Part shown: in pieces, positions 38,862-46,765 of the stretch
Position numbering within the stretch: the first letter of the stretch is position 1
Layout: each line of letters starts with the position of its first letter
DNA from: Candidatus Peribacteraceae bacterium
GTDB lineage: Bacteria > Patescibacteriota > Gracilibacteria > Peribacterales > Peribacteraceae
Length of the DNA: 64,000 nucleotides
Assembly (NCBI GenBank): GCA_028703445.1
Contig: JAQVMW010000002.1
Coordinates: 62,001 to 126,000, forward strand
Direction: 5' to 3'
Made by a program: the position numbers and the translations under genes
The notes under the pieces: model-generated
What the model was told of the DNA's origin: nothing
Database searches by the model: none
What the model saw: the letters and a program-made list of their open reading frames with translations, nothing else

Positions 38862-39482
38862 ATGGAAACAAACAACCAGCCCAAACGTCCTTCTCTCCTC
38901 AAACAACTGCTCGGAGCAGCGGGTGGTGCGGCAGTCGCCCTCCTGCTGTACCAGGGGTACGAGATCGGCGCGCCGGTGGTGACGGCATGGTTGATCGTAC
39001 CGCAGTCGCAGATCGACGCAGACCACCCCGGAGCGGTGCGTGCGAACAGGGAGATCAGCGAGTACGAGTTCAATCGTCTGGCTGCCAAAGCCAAAGAGAT
39101 CTACCAGCGTTTCGCCGCAGAGCCGCTGCCTCAGGCGGAGCTATCTCGTACAGGCATTGAGGTGACGCAGCCCCTTGCCGCGCATTCCAGTTCCATTGCA
39201 CGCGTGGATTTGGAGGATTTGGTTGCGCGGTCATCGGTTTCTTCCGCTTCTTCTTCTGTTTCTTCCGAGGCATCCTCTTCTTCGTCTTTGTCTGGTTCTT
39301 CCGTTCCAGCGGAGATGGTGGTTGCCGATGCCGCTTCTTCGGCACGTGCGCGCGCAGAAACTCGATTACAGGCGAAACTTGCCGACAAGAACCTTCCCAG
39401 TTCGGGAATCGGAACGTCGCTCGTGGCTGCGATTGCGTTTGGCACTGCAACATTGCTCCGCAAAAAGCGCGGTGCGCGGTGA
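38862..39482 (+). CDS. Ser-rich surface protein with LPSSG C-terminal anchor-like motif
   Basis: N-terminal TM; Ser-rich linker SSVSSASSSVSSEASSSSS; C-terminus NLPSSGIGTSLVAAIAFGTATLLRKKRGAR. Confidence 0.7.
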   Translation: METNNQPKRPSLLKQLLGAAGGAAVALLLYQGYEIGAPVVTAWLIVPQSQIDADHPGAVRANREISEYEFNRLAAKAKEIYQRFAAEPLPQAELSRTGIEVTQPLAAHSSSIARVDLEDLVARSSVSSASSSVSSEASSSSSLSGSSVPAEMVVADAASSARARAETRLQAKLADKNLPSSGIGTSLVAAIAFGTATLLRKKRGAR

Positions 39483-39521
39483 GCTACCGGAGTGGGATTC
39501 AATCCACTAGAGTAGAAGGCA

Positions 39522-40280
39522 ATGGTTGATAGCGATCAGTTTTGGTTTGTTCTCTTCGCGGTACTCGGGCTTGTGTTTGGCAGCTTCGGGACGGTACTCA
39601 TCGCGCGTGTTCCCGCGGAACAGCACCTGGGTGGTCGCTCGCGCTGCCCACGATGCAAGCACGTGCTTGGCGTCATTGAGCTCGTTCCGCTCCTAAGCTA
39701 TCTGCTGCTGCGCGGCCGGTGTCGCCATTGCCATCGATCCATCAGTGTTGTGTACCCGCTTACAGAGCTCCTTTCCGCGCTCGTCTTTTTGTGTGCGCTC
39801 TTCATTGGGTCATCACCTCTTTCCTCGCTTCTCCTCGCGTTCTCACTGTGGTTGCTGCTGCTTATTGCGATCATAGATGCGCGTACGCAAACCATCCATG
39901 ATGCGCTGAATTTCTCCTTCATCGTTTTTTCCGCTGCCCATGCAGTGGCCATCGGGCAACTGCAGATTTCCGGCGCGCTCCTCCTGGCGCTCTTTTTCGG
40001 CGCACAGTGGCTCGTGAGTCGCGGGCGGTGGGTGGGGAGCGGTGACATTCTGTTAGGCGTTGGCATTGGTTTTCTCTTGGGTGGCTGGGAGCAATCATTG
40101 CTCTGTCTTGGTCTGGCGTACATCCTTGGCGCGATGGCGGCTTCGTGCCTGCTTCTCCTCAAAAGAGTCTCTCGCAAAAGTCATATTCCCTTTGGGCCGT
40201 TTCTGGCCGCGGCAGCTTTGCTCACGATCATGTTTGGAGATCGGATACTTGGTCTGATCGTTCCAGGACTATTGATGTAA
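39522..40280 (+). CDS. pilD: Prepilin leader peptidase
   Basis: GSFGTVLIARVP; two CxxC pairs (CPRCKH...CRHCHR); YPLTELLSALVF; multiple TM. Confidence 0.95.
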   Translation: MVDSDQFWFVLFAVLGLVFGSFGTVLIARVPAEQHLGGRSRCPRCKHVLGVIELVPLLSYLLLRGRCRHCHRSISVVYPLTELLSALVFLCALFIGSSPLSSLLLAFSLWLLLLIAIIDARTQTIHDALNFSFIVFSAAHAVAIGQLQISGALLLALFFGAQWLVSRGRWVGSGDILLGVGIGFLLGGWEQSLLCLGLAYILGAMAASCLLLLKRVSRKSHIPFGPFLAAAALLTIMFGDRILGLIVPGLLM

Positions 40281-40455
40281 GCTTTTCGCATGAACATCCA
40301 CAAAAACATCAACAGTACACAAACAAAAACAAAGGAAATAATCGCGCGTAGATGAGCTTGAGACATGAAAAATGGGCACTCGCCCGACAAGAGTTGGGCA
40401 AATGCCCAGAATGACGCCATCGTTTACACTATTCGCCCAGAAAACTGGAGCGCCG

Positions 40456-40521
40456 CCCCCCTCACTATTTTAATGTCCCGTCTATTCGTTCTTCTGAGGA
40501 CCCCAAAATAGTGAAGGGGAG
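40456..40521. repeat. Inverted repeat / hairpin
   Basis: CCCCTCACTATTTT ... AAAATAGTGAAGGGG with about 33-nt loop. Confidence 0.6.
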
Positions 40522-40647
40522 GAGTTATGTGATGGCTTCAATATCCTACAGAGAAAGTCATCAGAATGTCAAGTCGCCGTAACCTATACAATTTGGCCAA
40601 GGGAAGCCATTGGCTGCCGTCCTTCCTTTCCCGCATACTCCTCCCCG

Positions 40648-41085
40648 ATGAAGGTCATCGCCGAAAACCGCCGGGCACGTTTTGATTTCGAGATCCTCGA
40701 GACAGTGGAGGCCGGCATCATGCTCACGGGACCAGAGACGAAATCTTGTCGCGCAGGACATGTGAATCTTGCAGGGGCGTACGTCACCGTCCGTGACGGA
40801 AAGGCTTTTCTGAAAAATGCGACTATTGCGCCTTACAGTTTTGCGGCGCGCATGCCGCACGAAGAGCGTCGTGACCGCGCACTGCTTCTGAAGGCGGTGG
40901 AATTAAAGAAGCTCGCCGCGCGCGCAGAAGAAAAAGGCTTCACGATCATTCCTCTCGCCATGCATGTGGGGCATTTTGTGAAGGTAGAGCTTGGCATCGG
41001 ACGCGGGCGCAAGAAGACCGATAAGCGCCAGCACATTCGCGAGCGCGAGGTCGCGCGCAAGCTCAAGCAGACGGGGGATTACTGA
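40648..41085 (+). CDS. smpB: SsrA-binding protein
   Basis: NRRARFDFEILETVEAGIMLTGPETKSCRAGHVNLAGAYVTV; KKTDKRQHIRERE. Confidence 0.97.
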   Translation: MKVIAENRRARFDFEILETVEAGIMLTGPETKSCRAGHVNLAGAYVTVRDGKAFLKNATIAPYSFAARMPHEERRDRALLLKAVELKKLAARAEEKGFTIIPLAMHVGHFVKVELGIGRGRKKTDKRQHIREREVARKLKQTGDY

Positions 41086-41139
41086 GGATGTACGAAAGGC
41101 ATTCCCTTCATTTTCCGCATACTGCATACTGCATTCCCG

Positions 41140-41736
41140 ATGTCCCTTCTCCCCCCGCAAATCACGAAGGCCATAGAAGAATTCAGTAAGCTCCCAGGTA
41201 TCGGATCCAAATCCGCCGAACGGCTCACATTTCACCTGCTTCGCAGCTCCAAGGCCTCGCCGGAAACGCTCGGCAAGGCGCTGACGGGCCTGAAAGTGGA
41301 ACTGAAGTACTGCAGGCACTGCCAGATGGTCACGCTGCAAGAAGAGTGTTCCATTTGCATGGATACTTCACGCGACCATGCGACAATTCTCATTGTCGAG
41401 AATCCGTTGGATGTCATCGCATTCGAACGCTCCGGATACAAGGGTGTCTATCACGTTCTGCACGGCGTCCTCTCTCCCATTGACGGCATGGGGCCCGAGC
41501 AACTGAAACTCCGGGAGCTTGTCGACCGCTGTGCGGACGGCAAGGTGGTAGAAGCGATCGTGGCGACCAATCCGGATGTGGAGGGCGAGGCCACGGCAAG
41601 CTTCATCCGCGAGCGGCTCAAAGATACGGTGCAGAAGATCACCCGTCTTGCGCACGGACTTCCCATGGGCGCGGATATCGAATTTGCCGATCAGGTGACG
41701 CTGAAAGAGGCGGTGGAGGGGCGGAGGAAGCTTTAG
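41140..41736 (+). CDS. recR: Recombination protein RecR
   Basis: ITKAIEEFSKLPGIGSKSAERLTFHLL; Zn finger CRHCQMVTLQEECSIC; TOPRIM domain. Confidence 0.97.
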   Translation: MSLLPPQITKAIEEFSKLPGIGSKSAERLTFHLLRSSKASPETLGKALTGLKVELKYCRHCQMVTLQEECSICMDTSRDHATILIVENPLDVIAFERSGYKGVYHVLHGVLSPIDGMGPEQLKLRELVDRCADGKVVEAIVATNPDVEGEATASFIRERLKDTVQKITRLAHGLPMGADIEFADQVTLKEAVEGRRKL

Positions 41737-41740
41737 TTCT

Positions 41741-43075
41741 CTACGGTTCGAGATGCCGTTCCGGGGTTTTCCCATCTCGGGAGAGGCGCATTACATATTC
41801 CTCTGCCGGAAGAGAAAAACCGTTGTGGTGTCTCCACACTCCATGCATTTGGTAAACGGCGCAAGAATCCTGAGGAAGCACGGAACCGTAGGGTATGGCC
41901 GTATCGTAGCGCCAGGTGACGATGTTCCGAATTCCCTGTTCGCGCGCGAAGTCGCTCCGTGCGACACGGGCGGCAGCAACAATGCCAGCGGCCGAAGATT
42001 TTCCTTGAGAACTGGCCGCTAAGCATCCTTGGTTGAGCGTTTCGAACATTGCTTCGCTTTCATCGCGACTGATGAGGAGGATATCCCGGAGATAGCCCTG
42101 TTGTTTAAGGTCGCCGAGTCGCTGAATTGCAGGGAAATTTGTCTCCAAATTTCCTGTTCCGTCAATGCCATACAGCGTCACACGATCCTCCCTCATATCA
42201 TCCGGAACTTGCCGTTCCATCAGTTGTTGAAAGGCGCCGGGATTGCAGCATCCCTGGTACCCCCAGAGGAGTATCTGCCTGTAACGTTCCTGAAATTCCC
42301 TGAAGATCCCTTCGGTGGAGGTGCCGTTTCCGATGCCGAGCACCAAGGCCTCGGGCCATACCTTGATCTTTTCCAGCAACCCGATCGCACGCCTTCCCAT
42401 TGCACGGGTCGCTTCAATGGTGGCTGTCACCATGGAATGATTCGGGATGGCATAGCGGCCTTCATGAAGGCCTTTTTTGCCACCCCAAACCTCAACCAGA
42501 CGCTTGCGGAAGAGGGCAACGGCGCCCGCGAGAAATGCCCCGGTTTCTTCCGTTGGGATGAGCGTCCCCTCAAGAGAGTCTCCGCGGATTGCCTCTTCCA
42601 TCACGGCCCATCGTGCGGGGTCCCACTGCCGGATTTCTTGTGGAGCGATGAGTTCCCGCGGGTAGCCGACCAATCGCCCGACGTGACCAAATGCCGTGCC
42701 CGCACTCCCCGTTGTCACTTCAATCATCGTGGTTTTTCCCGGGATGATCTTTTCCCCGGGTCTCGTATCCTCCTCCATTTTTTGAAGGAGGTGCACGTAG
42801 GTCGGAGCGTAGTGCGTGGACGAGAAATTACCTGCAAAATCCACCTGCCAGATTTTCGTTCCGGGGTATTCGTGGTGATGGTGCATTTCACAGTTCCTCA
42901 ACGGCCGGATACTGTTCTTCTCAAGGAGGTAACAGTTGAGGCGCGCTTGATTGGAAAGCGCGGTGAGATCGTTATACATCTGCACACGTTTTTGGCCGGC
43001 CACTTGTTCGGGATGAGGGTAGCGGTCACGGAATTTTTCCGTGCGATTAAGGAAAAGCCCTTCAAGAGCGCTCAT
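41741..43075 (-). CDS. PLP-dependent fold-type-II enzyme, cysteine-synthase/TrpB-like
   Basis: IEVTTGSAGTAFGHVGRLVGYP, ALVLGIGNGTSTEGIF, SSAAGIVAAARVA. Start at 43075 preferred because TACAAT overlaps the 43081 start region. Confidence 0.6.
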   Translation of the reverse strand: MSALEGLFLNRTEKFRDRYPHPEQVAGQKRVQMYNDLTALSNQARLNCYLLEKNSIRPLRNCEMHHHHEYPGTKIWQVDFAGNFSSTHYAPTYVHLLQKMEEDTRPGEKIIPGKTTMIEVTTGSAGTAFGHVGRLVGYPRELIAPQEIRQWDPARWAVMEEAIRGDSLEGTLIPTEETGAFLAGAVALFRKRLVEVWGGKKGLHEGRYAIPNHSMVTATIEATRAMGRRAIGLLEKIKVWPEALVLGIGNGTSTEGIFREFQERYRQILLWGYQGCCNPGAFQQLMERQVPDDMREDRVTLYGIDGTGNLETNFPAIQRLGDLKQQGYLRDILLISRDESEAMFETLNQGCLAASSQGKSSAAGIVAAARVARSDFAREQGIRNIVTWRYDTAIPYGSVLPQDSCAVYQMHGVWRHHNGFSLPAEEYVMRLSRDGKTPERHLEP

Positions 43076-43178
43076 AGTCATAATTGTATTTTGTTTTATT
43101 ATTACAAATAGTCAAGAAGTGTTATAGAGTGTTATACATGTAAAATATTGAGAATTGCCGATTTTACGGTGATTATGA

Positions 43179-43212
43179 TATAATAGCTATATAATGTAGA
43201 TTATTATCTACA
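43179..43212 (+). promoter_or_regulatory. TATAAT box plus palindromic operator candidate
   Basis: TATAAT 43179-43184; TGTAGAT-TATT-ATCTACA 43195-43212, ending 1 nt before ATG 43214. Confidence 0.55.
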
Positions 43213-43213
43213 T

Positions 43214-43990
43214 ATGATCCCAGAACTTACAGAACTTGGATTCACGCGCAACGAGGCGAATGTGTACTTCGCTTCCCTCAAACAGGGTGCCTGTTCGGTG
43301 CAACAGCTCGCCCATGCCACCGGTCTCAACCGCATTACGGTGCACAGTATCGTCGAGAAGTTTCTCTCTCTTCAACTTTTTCAGCAGAGCATGGAAGGCA
43401 AGCGTCGCAGAGTCACCGTTGCATCACCCGAAAGGCTGTCGCTCCTTCTCGAACAGCCCGAAGAAGAACTCACACGGAAGAAGCGTTCCCTCGCGGCGAT
43501 GTTACCGGCGCTCCAGGATCTTTACCGCCAGAAGGAGCGCGGCCTGCAGATCAAGACCTTTCATGGCGTGCCAGGATATGTGCGGATGTGCGAGGACATC
43601 CTGACTTCCAGAACGGAAACACTCGAATACGCAAATATCGAGGCGCTCAATGCCGTGATCGGCCCCTACGTTTTTTCCGATTACCTTCCCAGCAAATATC
43701 AGCGGAAGATTCCAACGAAGTTTCTCTACATTGATACGCCTGCCTCGCGCGCATACATCCGCAAGGCATACCTCGAGCGCCCAGAATCATCCCCGGCGGA
43801 AGCTAAATTCGTTCCGCGTGAGGAGTTTCCCATGGACAGCTTCTTCGTGATCTACGATCAGAAGCTCGCCATCTTCACGCCCTCCACGATGGACGGGGTC
43901 CTCATCCACGATCGGGCGATCTACGAATCACTGCGACCGTTCTTCTACTCCGTGTGGGCGCGGGCAGGGAAGGCCGTGACGAATCGGTAG
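43214..43990 (+). CDS. TrmB-family transcriptional regulator
   Basis: LTELGFTRNEANVYFASLKQGACSVQQLAHATGLNRITVHSIVEKFLSLQL HTH plus C-terminal effector-like domain. Confidence 0.85.
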   Translation: MIPELTELGFTRNEANVYFASLKQGACSVQQLAHATGLNRITVHSIVEKFLSLQLFQQSMEGKRRRVTVASPERLSLLLEQPEEELTRKKRSLAAMLPALQDLYRQKERGLQIKTFHGVPGYVRMCEDILTSRTETLEYANIEALNAVIGPYVFSDYLPSKYQRKIPTKFLYIDTPASRAYIRKAYLERPESSPAEAKFVPREEFPMDSFFVIYDQKLAIFTPSTMDGVLIHDRAIYESLRPFFYSVWARAGKAVTNR

Positions 43991-44127
43991 AGGGACGGAA
44001 GAAGTTATGAGTAATTTGGATTAGGATTAGTGGGGAGGCTGAGAAGGTTTGTTAGGTATGTTAGGTTTGTTGGGAGAGGGAGGAGGGGGTGAGGGGAATC
44101 CGCATTGATGCCTGAAACCTCTCACTC

Positions 44128-44334
44128 TTAAAGTTTAGAATCCAGATTAATAACTTGCTGAGCTTCTTGTCGGACACTTTCCTTAATGGGGTCAAAAAGC
44201 TCTGCGTCCTGTTCAGGATCATAAGGCACACCTTTGCTCGCGAGCTCACCACCTACCTGAGCGACTGCGTCTCGCCAATAGGGATTGCCCCACCGCTTCT
44301 CAAGATCTGCGACGAAACGAGAATGTCTTTCCAT
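44128..44334 (-). CDS. Hypothetical small protein
   Basis: 68 aa, MERHSRFVADLEKRWGNPYWRDAVAQVGGELASKG; immediately downstream of purH. Confidence 0.5.
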   Translation of the reverse strand: MERHSRFVADLEKRWGNPYWRDAVAQVGGELASKGVPYDPEQDAELFDPIKESVRQEAQQVINLDSKL

Positions 44335-44336
44335 GG

Positions 44337-45854
44337 TTAATGGCGGAAACCGCGGATGCCGGTAAGGATCATCGGTATCTTAAGCTCATTTGCTTTGGCA
44401 ATCACCTCCTCATCGCGGATCGATCCACCAGGTTGGATGATGGCGGCGATGCCGTATTTGGCGGCTTCCTCCACGCTGTCGGGGAAAGGGAAGAAGGCGT
44501 CGCTGGCCATCATGGCGCCCTTGGCTTTCTCGCCCGCCCGCCGTGCCGCGATGATCGTACTGTCCACCCGGCTCGTCTGACCGGCACCGATGCCCACCGT
44601 GCAGGCGTCTTTGACGAAGACGATGGCATTTGATTTCGCATGCTTGACGACTTTCCAGGCGAAGAGAAGGTCACGGATCTGTTCCTTCGTCGGCTTTGTG
44701 TCCGTCACGCACTTCAAGTCCTTCTCCGTCACCACGCGCGTATCCAGGTTCTGCACGAGCATGCCGCCGAGCGCAGTACGGAACGATGTGATTTCGGCCT
44801 CGGGTTTTTGGCAGTGGTTTTCGATCACGCGGATCCTCGGCTTTTTCCGGATGAGCTCCAGAGCCTCCGGCTCGTATGCGGGGGCGATGATGATCTCGAC
44901 GAAGATCTTCTGTTCCAGGATTTTCTCAACCACCGCTTTCGTACACGTGCGGTTGAGGGCGATGATCACGCCGAAGGCGGACAGGCGGTCGGCGTCGTAC
45001 GCGCGCTGAAAGGCCTCGGCGATGTCCTTGTGCGAAGCGACGCCGCAGGGGTTGGCGTGCTTGATGCACGCGGCCGTCGGCTCTTCGAATTCGCAGACCA
45101 GATTCCATGCACCGTCCGCGTCGAGGATGTTGAGGTAACTCATCTGCTTCTCCTCCTGCTGCAGCACGGTCCAATCCAGCGGGTTCCCTTTCAATTCATA
45201 GAAGGCGCCCCACTGGTGCGGATTCTCGCCGTAGCGCAGCTTCATCCGGTTCGTGAGCATTACGCCCGCATGATCGCCGTCCGAGAGCGTGCGGGTAATG
45301 GCGCAGTCATAGGCGGCGGTGTGCAGAAAGACTTTTTCGGCGAGTCTCTTGCGCGTCTCCGGTTTCGTGTCTTTGGCATCCTTCAATTCCGCGAGGACGG
45401 ATGTGTAATCCTGCGGATCGCAGAGCACCGTCACGCTCTCTGCGTTCTTGGCCGCGGCTCGCAGTAAACTCGGCCCGCCAATATCAATCTGCTCAATCAT
45501 CTCTTCGCGCGTGACCCCGGGCTTGGCCGCAGTCTCCTCGAATGGGTAAAGATTGACGCACACGAGGTCGATCGGTTCGATGTTCAATTTCTTCGCCTCG
45601 GCCACATGGGTTGCGTCACCGCGCTTGAAGAGAATGCCGCCGAAAATGAGCGGGTGCAGGGTTTTGAGTCGCCCACCGAAGCACTCGGGAAATCCGGTCA
45701 CTTTCTCGACCGGCGTTACATTGATTTTGGCTTTCTCCAGGGCTTTTTGCGTTCCTCCGGTAGAGATGATTGTAAATCCGAGTTCGACGAGCCCCCGGGC
45801 GAAATCTTCGATACCGTGTTTGTCACTGACCGAGAGAAGGGCAGAGCGAGGCAT
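44337..45854 (-). CDS. purH: Bifunctional AICAR transformylase / IMP cyclohydrolase
   Basis: RSALLSVSDKHGIEDFARGLVELGFTIISTGGT; GRLKTLHPLIFGGIL; RYGENPHQWGAFY; KHANPCGVA. Confidence 0.96.
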   Translation of the reverse strand: MPRSALLSVSDKHGIEDFARGLVELGFTIISTGGTQKALEKAKINVTPVEKVTGFPECFGGRLKTLHPLIFGGILFKRGDATHVAEAKKLNIEPIDLVCVNLYPFEETAAKPGVTREEMIEQIDIGGPSLLRAAAKNAESVTVLCDPQDYTSVLAELKDAKDTKPETRKRLAEKVFLHTAAYDCAITRTLSDGDHAGVMLTNRMKLRYGENPHQWGAFYELKGNPLDWTVLQQEEKQMSYLNILDADGAWNLVCEFEEPTAACIKHANPCGVASHKDIAEAFQRAYDADRLSAFGVIIALNRTCTKAVVEKILEQKIFVEIIIAPAYEPEALELIRKKPRIRVIENHCQKPEAEITSFRTALGGMLVQNLDTRVVTEKDLKCVTDTKPTKEQIRDLLFAWKVVKHAKSNAIVFVKDACTVGIGAGQTSRVDSTIIAARRAGEKAKGAMMASDAFFPFPDSVEEAAKYGIAAIIQPGGSIRDEEVIAKANELKIPMILTGIRGFRH

Positions 45855-45923
45855 GAGAAGAAAAGAGCGGATGCAGTCTAGCGTGATGAAGGAGAAAATC
45901 AACACAAACAGCTTTCCTATGCG

Positions 45924-45952
45924 TTGACTGAAGCATTTGACAAAGCTAGATT
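45924..45952 (+). promoter_or_regulatory. Putative sigma-70-type promoter
   Basis: TTGACT-17 nt-TAGATT upstream of a 27-aa ORF. Confidence 0.4.
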
Positions 45953-46052
45953 ATGGTTGGATCTGCTGAAAATCAGATCTGATCATTCAGAGTGTCGGCA
46001 GGCACAAGGCTCCGAAGATATTTCCCTCGTATCCCCAGAAAGGACACGAACT

Positions 46053-46136
46053 ATGGACGACTTCGGTCACGTTTGGGCGAGCATCACGCTTGCCTTTGTC
46101 ACGCTAGCGAGTACCGCAAGCGTGTGGCTGTACTAA
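46053..46136 (+). CDS. Possible 27-aa membrane peptide
   Basis: MDDFGHVWASITLAFVTLASTASVWLY*; AAAGGA upstream; downstream hairpin. Confidence 0.4.
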   Translation: MDDFGHVWASITLAFVTLASTASVWLY

Positions 46137-46153
46137 CTTGCCGGTCCCCTTTC

Positions 46154-46190
46154 CCTCCCGAGTTCTGGATAAGAATTCGGGAGGTTGTCA
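46154..46190 (+). terminator. Hairpin terminator candidate
   Basis: CCTCCCGAgttctggataagaatTCGGGAGG followed by ttgtcatattc. Confidence 0.45.
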
Positions 46191-46232
46191 TATTCAAATG
46201 AGATTTGGAAAACTGTGCGGAGTTACCAAAAT

Positions 46233-46264
46233 CCGTAGCGGAAGATCGCGATCTTCCGCTACGG
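46233..46264. repeat. Perfect 32-bp palindrome
   Basis: CCGTAGCGGAAGATCGCGATCTTCCGCTACGG. Confidence 0.85.
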
Positions 46265-46286
46265 GGATGAACAGAAAAAAACAGAA

Positions 46287-46352
46287 TCAGATGAACAGCG
46301 CCGCGAGTGCGAGCGTCAAAGTCGAGAGGAGCTTGATCAAGACGTGCAGGCT
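46287..46352 (-). pseudogene. Duplicated 3' end of hppA
   Basis: 66 bp identical to 46766-46831 apart from one base; encodes SLHVLIKLLSTLTLALAALFI*. Confidence 0.85.
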
Positions 46353-46420
46353 CTCAAAAAACTCTTCCGGGCGAGATTGTCCGGAAGAGTGGAAGATTCA
46401 TCCATCAAATCGGCGAGCTG

Positions 46421-46630
46421 TCAGCCCTTCCGTTTGGGAGAGGCGCGTAAACTCCTATGGCAGAGCACAAGGATTCCGGCGCATCCTGCCATGAGAGCCA
46501 GTGAGCCCCACAGACCGAGCGCGGCAAGGTGCCACGTAAGGTTGAGGAGCAACCCGGCAACAAAACAGATGCAAAAGCAGCAGAACAGCACAACAGCAAA
46601 AACACGACCAGCCGTCTTCAGCGTTTCCAT
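46421..46630 (-). CDS. Small membrane protein (two TM)
   Basis: METLKTAGRVFAVVLFCCFCICFVAGLLLNLTWHLAALGLWGSLALMAGCAGILVLCHRSLRASPKRKG. Confidence 0.5.
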   Translation of the reverse strand: METLKTAGRVFAVVLFCCFCICFVAGLLLNLTWHLAALGLWGSLALMAGCAGILVLCHRSLRASPKRKG

Positions 46631-46765
46631 GGGATAGCTCCAATATTGAAGGATCGAATCCGCATTCGTAAAAATGCACCTCGGTATCGAGGTAAGGAGA
46701 GTATAACTTTCTGTGTATGAAAAAGCCGGTTTTACCCGGCCTTTTCAAATCCAGAATCAATGGCT

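Noticed and set aside
40281-40647. tmRNA adjacent to smpB
   Set aside because: No tag-peptide reading frame ending in AA or tRNA-Ala-like ends could be found in the spacer.
42029-43111. 360-aa plus-strand ORF
   Set aside because: Antisense to the PLP-enzyme gene, which has family motifs.
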